A stretch of DNA of 25,265 bases from Hyphomicrobiales bacterium. GTDB lineage: Bacteria > Pseudomonadota > Alphaproteobacteria > Rhizobiales > JAJFHC01. Shown piece after piece: positions 9,070-14,388 of this stretch. The notes below the pieces were generated by a model that saw only the letters and a list, made by a program, of their open reading frames with translations, was not told the DNA's origin and searched no databases. The stretch lies in assembly GCA_021775835.1 (NCBI GenBank), contig JAJFHC010000312.1, forward strand, positions 1 through 25,265. The letters are read 5' to 3'. Numbering within the stretch: the first letter of the stretch is position 1; each line of letters opens with the position of its first letter. The position numbers were made by a program, and so were the translations under genes.

Positions 9070-9876
9070 ATGCTCGTGATCGACAGCCATTGCCATCTGG
9101 ATTTTCCGGACTTCGCCGAGGAACTCGACGCCGTCGTTGACCGGGCAGGGGACGCCGGTGTCGGGCTCATGGTGACCATCTGCACCCGGGTGCGGAAATT
9201 CCCTGAGATCCTGGCGATCGCGGAACGCTACGACAATGTCTACTGCACCGTCGGCACGCATCCGCACAATGCCGGGGAAGAAACCGATGTCACCACGGCC
9301 GAACTGGTTGAACTGGCGCGCCACCCGAAGGTGGTCGGCATCGGTGAGGCGGGCCTCGACTATTTCTACGATAACGCTCCGCGCGATGCCCAGGAGCAAG
9401 GTTTCCGGAGACATATTGCGGCGGCCCGGGAGACCGGTTTGCCGCTGGTCATCCATTCACGTGACGCCGAGGACGACACTGCCCGGATCCTGGAAGAGGA
9501 AACCGGGAAGGGTGCCTTCCCGGCCATCCTGCATTGTTTCAGCTCACAAGCCCGCCTGGCGGAAGCCGGTCTGGCGCTGGGTCTTTACGTATCGTTCTCC
9601 GGCATCCTGACCTTCAACAAGGCGGAAGCGCTGCGCGACGTTGCGGCGACCGTCCCCATGGACCGTCTGCTGGTGGAAACCGACGCGCCGTACCTGGCGC
9701 CCATGCCCAACCGTGGCAAGCGCAACGAACCGGCCTTCGTCGTGCACACGCTTGAGCGCCTGGCGCAGGTCAAGGGTGTCGACCGGGCCGTCATGGCTGA
9801 TCAGACCACGGACAATTTCTTCAAGATTTTTTCCCGCGTCCCAAGGCCCACCCAAGACAAGAACGTGGCTTCATGA
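9070..9876 (+). CDS. TatD-family metal-dependent hydrolase (YcfH type)
   Basis: TatD proteins are TIM-barrel metallohydrolases of the amidohydrolase superfamily. Characterised members are DNases, and YcfH-type members have been linked to D-aminoacyl or nucleic-acid clean-up; the exact substrate of this one is unknown. At 268 residues it has normal family length. Visible metal ligands are the HxH pair in DSHCHLDF near the N-terminus, the glutamate in GIGEAGLDY, the histidines in LVIHSRDA and ILHCFSS, and the aspartate in ETDAPYLAP. The gene starts 11 bp after metG, and its stop overlaps the next gene by 4 bp (ATGA), so translation of the three is probably coupled. Confidence 0.95.
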   Translation: MLVIDSHCHLDFPDFAEELDAVVDRAGDAGVGLMVTICTRVRKFPEILAIAERYDNVYCTVGTHPHNAGEETDVTTAELVELARHPKVVGIGEAGLDYFYDNAPRDAQEQGFRRHIAAARETGLPLVIHSRDAEDDTARILEEETGKGAFPAILHCFSSQARLAEAGLALGLYVSFSGILTFNKAEALRDVAATVPMDRLLVETDAPYLAPMPNRGKRNEPAFVVHTLERLAQVKGVDRAVMADQTTDNFFKIFSRVPRPTQDKNVAS

Positions 9877-10676
9877 CATTTCATTTCACCATACTCGGTT
9901 GCGGGTCATCCGGTGGCGTGCCGCGCATCGGCAACCACTGGGGCGATTGCGATCCGGACAACCCGAAGAACCGGCGCCGGCGGTGTTCGCTGCTGATCCG
10001 GCGCGTTAACCATCAAGGGGGCCAGACGACGGCGCTGATCGACACATCACCCGACGTGCGTGAGCAACTGCTCGACGCGGGCATCGGCGACGTTGATGGC
10101 GTGCTCTACACCCACGAACATGCCGACCATATCCATGGCATCGACGACCTGCGCATGATCGCGCTCAACCGGCGCGACCGCGTGCCGATCTATGCCGGCA
10201 ACCGGACGCTCGACATCCTGACGTCGCGTTTCGACTATTGTTTCAAGACACCGCCGGGCAGCCAGTATCCGCCGATCCTTGACGGCAACCTGATCGAAGG
10301 CGAAACGCCGGTGACGATCGACGGTGCCGGTGGACCGGTGACCGCTATTCCGTTCGACCAGGAGCACGGCGCGATCACGTCGTTCGGCTATCGCATCGGC
10401 AAGCTGGTCTACAGCTGCGACGTCAACGGCTTCAGCGACGCGAGTATCGAATACCTGCAGGACCTGGACGTGTGGATCATCGACGCGCTGCGCCGGACAT
10501 ATCATCCCAGCCACTTCAGTCTCGACGACACCCTGGAATGGATCGAGCGCATCAAGCCACGCCGGGCGATCATCACCAACATGCACGTGGACCTTGACTA
10601 CGAGACACTGACGGCGGAACTACCCGAGGGCGTGGAGCCTGCCTATGACGGCATGGAAATTACGTTTGACGACTGA
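9873..10676 (+). CDS. PhnP-like MBL-fold metallo-hydrolase
   Basis: This is a metallo-beta-lactamase-fold phosphodiesterase resembling PhnP, which opens 5-phosphoribosyl 1,2-cyclic phosphate; related proteins act on other cyclic or RNA-type phosphodiesters. The active-site motif HEHADH spans residues 81-86, giving His81, His83, Asp85 and His86. The N-terminal GCGSSGGVPRIG signature and Cys residues at about 10, 26 and 38 are typical of this subfamily and may bind a structural metal. Length is 267 residues. No other phosphonate genes are nearby, so a C-P lyase role is not supported. Its location next to the TatD gene suggests general nucleic-acid or nucleotide housekeeping. It is the last gene of the plus-strand run. 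Confidence 0.92.
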   Translation: MTFHFTILGCGSSGGVPRIGNHWGDCDPDNPKNRRRRCSLLIRRVNHQGGQTTALIDTSPDVREQLLDAGIGDVDGVLYTHEHADHIHGIDDLRMIALNRRDRVPIYAGNRTLDILTSRFDYCFKTPPGSQYPPILDGNLIEGETPVTIDGAGGPVTAIPFDQEHGAITSFGYRIGKLVYSCDVNGFSDASIEYLQDLDVWIIDALRRTYHPSHFSLDDTLEWIERIKPRRAIITNMHVDLDYETLTAELPEGVEPAYDGMEITFDD

Positions 10677-10727
10677 ATTTGTCTAAAATTGTAGGTAAAG
10701 TGCGGATTCAGACATATCGGTATTTTC

Positions 10728-10743
10728 CATAATATATATTATG
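10728..10743. repeat. perfect 16-bp AT-rich palindrome
   Basis: CATAATATATATTATG reads identically on both strands. It sits 51 bp after the MBL-fold gene stop and about 27 bp before the GNAT-derived pseudogene, in a short AT-rich island that contrasts with the GC-rich surroundings. It marks the left edge of the accessory pocket. It could be a protein-binding site or a scar; nothing in sequence decides this. Confidence 0.7.
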
Positions 10744-10770
10744 CGAATGGGAGGTGTAGGGAATGAGCCG

Positions 10771-11052
10771 TCAACCTGAACGGTCCTGCGCCTTTGGTGC
10801 CCTTGCCATCAAGGCGCTTTTGGCACCAGATTCGAACCCGCACGATTCATAGAACCCGATCAGACAGTCCTGCCCGGTTATCATCACTTAGTAGCGGCCA
10901 TCCGCCCAGGCTCTCGGGAGTGCGTGCATGACGATGGCATTCGCAATGCCGCGTCGGCGATGGTCTGCGTGACAGACAACGTTCTCGAAAACACCGTACG
11001 GTTGACTGCCCCGTGTGGGATTGTCGATGACGTTGAGATTACGCGACGCCCA
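10771..11052 (-). pseudogene. truncated, stop-interrupted copy of the GNAT acetyltransferase gene
   Basis: About 282 bp align in the same orientation with the C-terminal part of the intact acetyltransferase gene at 12551-13009, at roughly 84% identity by hand. Both copies share the region encoding LNVIDN.TRGSQPYGV, ENVVCHADHRRRG, AWADG, and the tail FYE.CGFESGAKSAL ending at an equivalent TGA. This copy lacks everything upstream of about Ala60 of the intact protein. An in-frame TAA at 10890-10888 replaces the codon after AWADGRY, and one codon is deleted just beyond it. The remaining tail is still in frame. A truncated readable frame (11136-10888) joins 32 unrelated residues to the acetyltransferase fragment. 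Confidence 0.88.
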
Positions 11053-11132
11053 TTGAGTTTGTGTCGTGGCCTTCAAGCACGATCCAACAAGGATACTTTT
11101 GTCCGGCTGTCCGGTTCGGCGTTGCCGCTCCC

Positions 11133-11771
11133 TCAATCTTCGTCGGCGAACATTTCCTGAAATTCCACTGCGATCAGATTTTCATAAAATTCATCACTGT
11201 AAATTTTACCGGTCACGCAGGCATAGTCATCTGATGCGTCCTCGAATGTGAATTCGACATAATAAGTCTCGGAGCCTGATCCGCGCGCCTCAGTCTTGAT
11301 ATGGGCCTCGTTGAGTGCGGAGGATGGTGTTTGTATCGACGCGACAATCTGCTCCATCTCCTGTTTCAGGACGAGGCGAACTTCCTTTTCGTCGATATTC
11401 CGGTGTTTGAAGGCATATTGTCGGTCGAGCAGCTGATTGACCTCGGAGCACACGTCACCCACCATGCCCCTCGACGTATATTCACCTTCATCGTCCCAAA
11501 AGACTTCGTGAAGTGAATCCAATGCTGCCTTCACGGCATTTCCATACCCAATAGGCCTGCCTTCGACCGGTACGCCCTCGAACGCCGCCCGTGCAGCACT
11601 CACAGAACGAACGCAAACCATCACATCGTACTGGCTGTTGTAGGCCTTGGTTTCCAGTCTCTTCATGATGCGGCGAATAGCCTTGAACATTTCCTCTGCG
11701 GTCTTGAGTTCAGGTTCGGGTCGAGGGGACCGGACGGGTACCCTCTTTGGAAGCTCCGGAAAATCGCCCAT
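11133..11771 (-). CDS. hypothetical protein, 212 residues
   Basis: I do not recognise the family. The frame has sensible amino-acid composition and a good start: ATG at 11771 with AGAGG 7 bases upstream. The N-terminus is proline- and arginine-rich (residues 1-25). The middle looks alpha-helical (EEMFKAIRRIMKRLE, NAVKAALDSLHEVF, EVRLVLKQEMEQIVA). The C-terminal third is beta-like and strongly acidic (YYVEFTFEDASDDYACVTGK, ending FADED). No signal peptide or membrane segment is seen, so it is probably cytoplasmic. Its TGA overlaps by 3 bases a TTG that begins the truncated acetyltransferase frame. It sits between a broken and an intact copy of the same acetyltransferase gene, which suggests arrival or rearrangement by recombination. 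Confidence 0.7.
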   Translation of the reverse strand: MGDFPELPKRVPVRSPRPEPELKTAEEMFKAIRRIMKRLETKAYNSQYDVMVCVRSVSAARAAFEGVPVEGRPIGYGNAVKAALDSLHEVFWDDEGEYTSRGMVGDVCSEVNQLLDRQYAFKHRNIDEKEVRLVLKQEMEQIVASIQTPSSALNEAHIKTEARGSGSETYYVEFTFEDASDDYACVTGKIYSDEFYENLIAVEFQEMFADED

Positions 11772-11794
11772 TGTCCAGCCTCTTGTCCAGCCTC
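11771..11794. repeat. 12-bp tandem duplication over the ribosome-binding site of the 212-residue gene
   Basis: TTGTCCAGCCTC occurs twice in direct succession (11771-11782 and 11783-11794). Read on the minus strand it is GAGGCTGGACAA twice, followed directly by the start codon, whose first base lies in the repeat. Each unit carries a GAGG Shine-Dalgarno core; only the proximal one is at a working distance. Confidence 0.9.
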
Positions 11795-11856
11795 AGTCCG
11801 TCTTCCGGCAAGAGAAACAAAATCGAATTGCGCCACACGCGCGGCCAATCCCAGCG

Positions 11857-12143
11857 TCACTCACCCCAGTTTTTCGTGTTCACCCGCTCGACGTAGCGAT
11901 TGAGAAAACGATCTTGCCATGCGGCCTGCTCAGCGCGAAATGCGGCCGACTTTTCGTTCAGGTCATCGACCTTGAATGTTCAACTTCCATGAAGATAGCA
12001 GTGACGCACACTGTTGTTTTCTTAGTTTTTCTAACCTCACGGGGAATTGAACCGGACCGGTCGGTCGCTGCGACGGTGACCATGAAAAAATCGCCGTCTC
12101 CGTAGGCATGGTTGGCGCACCGATCAGAGAATCGTAGGAGCGG
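11857..12143 (-). pseudogene. probable frameshifted remnant of an unknown gene
   Basis: Two adjoining minus-strand frames read like real protein. The first, about 12143-11965, contains NHAYGDGDFFMVTVAATDRSG and CVTAIFMEVEH, then stops. The second, 11979-11857, has no start codon and continues in another frame as VDDLNEKSAAFRAEQAAWQD, RFLNRYVERVNTKNWGE and a TGA. A single indel near 11970-11980 would join them. No family is recognised and no start with a ribosome-binding site is visible. The remnant lies 85 bp upstream of the 212-residue gene. This is inference from how natural the translations look, so it remains tentative. Confidence 0.4.
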
Positions 12144-12550
12144 GATCCGTCAGCAGGCACTGAACTACCCGAAAAGGTGGTTTGGCATTCGTCATGCAAG
12201 GATGGAAATCATCAAGTGCCGGTTCGCCACCGGACGACGATCTCTCCAGCCTGCAATTTGGCGGTCGTCCGGTGACTTCCGGGGGCAAACTGCACGTCTG
12301 GAGGACATCCGTTCGTGCAGCCATGTCCGAAGTCAGGGACCCCGCAGTTCCCGACCGTCAACCTTTTGTCCGATTCGATGAAGAAGTCCAGCTCTTGTTG
12401 TTATTTGTTATGTCATCAGGAATGACCTTGCGACCGGCCTTGGCGGCGGTACAGTTCTGGCTCTTCGGCTCTACATACGGTAAATGCGGTCTGTGGCCGT
12501 GCGCCCTACCCCTTGGTGGTGGGACGTTGAGGCTGTACGCCACTGAACCG
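12144..12550. other. about 400 bp without a supportable gene
   Basis: No frame here shows a convincing start, family signature or conserved neighbour. The stretch contains an 11-bp inverted repeat: CACCGGACGAC (12228-12238) and GTCGTCCGGTG (12264-12274), with 25 bases between the arms. A plus-strand frame is open from 12182 to 12559 but runs into the end of the intact acetyltransferase gene on the other strand. The region is best described as degraded or repeat-derived accessory DNA. Confidence 0.5.
12228..12274. repeat. 11-bp inverted repeat with 25-base spacer
   Basis: The arms CACCGGACGAC (12228-12238) and GTCGTCCGGTG (12264-12274) are exact reverse complements. No T-run follows, so it is not an evident terminator. 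It could be part of a dispersed palindromic repeat. Confidence 0.6.
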
Positions 12551-13009
12551 TCAACCTGATCGGCCCTTCGCCTTTGGCGCCCTTGCGATCAAGGCGCTCT
12601 TGGCACCGGATTCGAACCCACAGGCTTCATAGAACCTCACAAGATAATCCTGCCCGGTCAAGAGCATCACCTTGTAGCAGCCATCGGCCCAGGCTTCTGC
12701 AAGCGCATGCTCGACGACGGCCTTCGCAAAGCCGCGTCGGCGATGGTCTGCATGACAGACCACGTTCTCGATGACACCGTACGGTTGACTGCCGCGCGTG
12801 AGATTGTCGATGACGTTGAGATAACACGACGCCCGCACAACGCCGTTATCCTCCAACAGGAAGATATGAAGGCTGTCGGAGTTCACGATACGCCGGAATG
12901 CCTCATCAGCCGTGTCGTGTGACGACGGCTGGTCGTGCGCATGCAGGTGTTCGTAGAGGTCCAGTATACATTTCAGATCACCACCCCTGGCTGTTCGAAT
13001 TTTCACCAT
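12551..13009 (-). CDS. GNAT-family N-acetyltransferase
   Basis: This 152-residue single-domain protein should transfer an acetyl group from acetyl-CoA to an unknown amine. The start is the ATG at 13009, with GAAGG 7 bases upstream; an earlier start at 13048 lacks such a site. GNAT motifs are present: beta4 with VIENVVCHADH, the pyrophosphate-binding loop RRRGFA at 90-95, and the late FYEACGFE motif at 127-133. The N-terminal part (KIRTARGGDLKCILDLYEHL) matches the usual first strand and helix. It is most like small-molecule acetyltransferases annotated only as GNAT. A truncated second copy lies about 1.5 kb further along the same strand. The 131-residue gene lies upstream on the same strand. 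Confidence 0.88.
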   Translation of the reverse strand: MVKIRTARGGDLKCILDLYEHLHAHDQPSSHDTADEAFRRIVNSDSLHIFLLEDNGVVRASCYLNVIDNLTRGSQPYGVIENVVCHADHRRRGFAKAVVEHALAEAWADGCYKVMLLTGQDYLVRFYEACGFESGAKSALIARAPKAKGRSG

Positions 13010-13152
13010 GAATGGGCCTTCACTGTAACGATGCGCGTCACCGGACAACAGTCTGGTGCCGCTCGCATCATTTATCCGTCTACCCTACCTGCATGGCTCC
13101 TTTACAACCGATGTTTGCCGCAGTCAAAACGAACGTCCGACGCACAACACCC

Positions 13153-13548
13153 CTACTCGCTGATTTTCACGACCTTGAAATCGTCATGGTCTTCCAGCTC
13201 TTCAAGTTCCTCGTCGTCGACCTCAACCTGGTCCTTGGCCTCGACCTCCACCGGTCCGTGATCTTCTTCGTCGATCCTTGGAAGCTTTGCCGCGCGGGCC
13301 CAGTTGACGGGGCGGGCGTTCATGCGTCCGCGTTCGATTTCGTAGACGTCGAGCCAGCCGCCGTCGATGTTGTACTTGTTCCACAGTTCCAGAGATTCAT
13401 AGATGCGCCGGGCCATGTGGTCCATGTCTTCGCGGGTGACCCAGATTGAAAACGGCAAGCTTATCTCTCTCTGGATTCCGTCTTTGTCGAGTAAAATCGG
13501 ATTTGTCACTTTATTCCCCTGGTTTTTGTTTGAGCCCGGATTGGCCAT
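13153..13548 (-). CDS. hypothetical protein, 131 residues, with acidic C-terminus
   Basis: I do not recognise the family. From the ATG at 13548 the N-terminal 30 residues are polar. The central part (SLPFSIWVTREDMDHMARRIYESLELWNKY, then GGWLDVYEIERGRM) looks like a small folded helical unit with several Trp and Tyr residues. From about residue 92 the sequence is highly acidic (EEDHGPVEVEAKDQVEVDDEELEELEDHDD), a probable disordered tail. No signal peptide or membrane segment is seen. No good Shine-Dalgarno precedes the start, so the exact N-terminus is uncertain. It lies 143 bp upstream of the acetyltransferase gene on the same strand and divergent from the DUF3291 gene. Confidence 0.65.
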   Translation of the reverse strand: MANPGSNKNQGNKVTNPILLDKDGIQREISLPFSIWVTREDMDHMARRIYESLELWNKYNIDGGWLDVYEIERGRMNARPVNWARAAKLPRIDEEDHGPVEVEAKDQVEVDDEELEELEDHDDFKVVKISE

Positions 13549-13656
13549 GACGAATTTTCAGATACGACTGTGGTGGAAATGTGGGTTTTTGTTGTGCATG
13601 TCTTGGCACGCGCTGATTTGATCGGAGTCTGTTTGTAGATCCGAGCCCTGGAGGGA

Positions 13657-13686
13657 TTGACCGGACCACTGAACGTCTGGTTTAGA
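13657..13686 (+). promoter_or_regulatory. candidate sigma-70 promoter for the DUF3291 gene
   Basis: TTGACC (13657-13662) and TTTAGA (13681-13686) are separated by 18 bp and lie 40 bp before the DUF3291 start, in the divergent spacer. The -35 box is close to consensus and the -10 box is moderate. This is sequence resemblance only. Confidence 0.35.
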
Positions 13687-13726
13687 TGGCCCGCGCAAAT
13701 ACCAACTGAAGCAGCGAAAAACCGGC

Positions 13727-14290
13727 ATGCCCCACAGACTGGCCCTTTTTACGTTCGGCATATTCATCAAGCCCGATGAACATCCCGACAATGATGGGTT
13801 CCATGAACGCAACGATCCGATCCTGGCTGAAGTTGACGCCGCCCCGGGGCTGATTTCCCGTTCAGGCTATCCTGACGAACCGGGCCCGGCGAGCTGGGGC
13901 GACCAGGTCTATCCCCGTTTCTATGTTGAACGGGGCGATGGCTGGTGTCCGGAGACCTTGTCGCTCTGGGTGGACATGGAGTCCGCGATGGCGTTTTCCT
14001 ATGACGGCCTGCATGCCGAGGCCCTGGCGCTTGGGCGCACCTGGTTTCAGAAACCGCAATGGCCGCCTTATGTGGCATGGTGGGTGGACCGCGACCATGT
14101 GCCGGATTGGGCCGAGGCGGTCGAGCGCCACGAGCATCTTCACGATCACGGCGCCAGCGCCTTTGCGTTCAGTTTCAAACACGCTTTTGACGCAGGCGGC
14201 AGTCCGGTCAAGGTAGACAGTCAAAAGATCCGTGCGATTGCGGGGAGTTTGCCAAAGGAACGCGTCGAGACGTCCGGAGCGGCATCATGA
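13727..14290 (+). CDS. DUF3291 domain protein
   Basis: This 187-residue soluble protein matches the DUF3291 pattern: LALFTFGIFIKP near the N-terminus, the GFHERNDPIL segment, YPRFYVERGDG, LSLWVDMESAMAFSYDGLHAEAL, and WPPYVAWWV followed by VERHEHLHDHG. The family has a ferredoxin-like, antibiotic-biosynthesis-monooxygenase-like fold; no activity is established that I can cite. The conserved Trp/His-rich core WWVDRDHVPDWAEAVERHEHLHDHG suggests a ligand or metal pocket, but that is inference. The start ATG at 13727 has only a weak upstream purine stretch. The DUF4153 gene follows 98 bp downstream on the same strand. Confidence 0.85.
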   Translation: MPHRLALFTFGIFIKPDEHPDNDGFHERNDPILAEVDAAPGLISRSGYPDEPGPASWGDQVYPRFYVERGDGWCPETLSLWVDMESAMAFSYDGLHAEALALGRTWFQKPQWPPYVAWWVDRDHVPDWAEAVERHEHLHDHGASAFAFSFKHAFDAGGSPVKVDSQKIRAIAGSLPKERVETSGAAS

Positions 14291-14388
14291 AACAAATTGC
14301 CGATACTCCCTGTCATTGATCCTCCGCCACCGGCTTCCTAAGTTACGGTCAGGCATTTCCACCGCAAAGACGAAAGAGGCCCCTGTCC

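Noticed and set aside
10047..10586. 179-codon minus-strand frame across the MBL-fold gene
   Set aside because: Antisense shadow of a gene with a complete metal-binding motif; no start signal or family resemblance.
10764..10850. 28-codon plus-strand frame with a GGAGG site (starts MSRQPERSCAFG)
   Set aside because: The ribosome-binding-site match is good, but the frame lies antisense across the acetyltransferase pseudogene and has no independent support.
13039..13058. Short hairpin (CACCGGAC / GTCTGGTG) upstream of the acetyltransferase start
   Set aside because: It needs a mismatch on the transcribed strand, and no function follows from its position.
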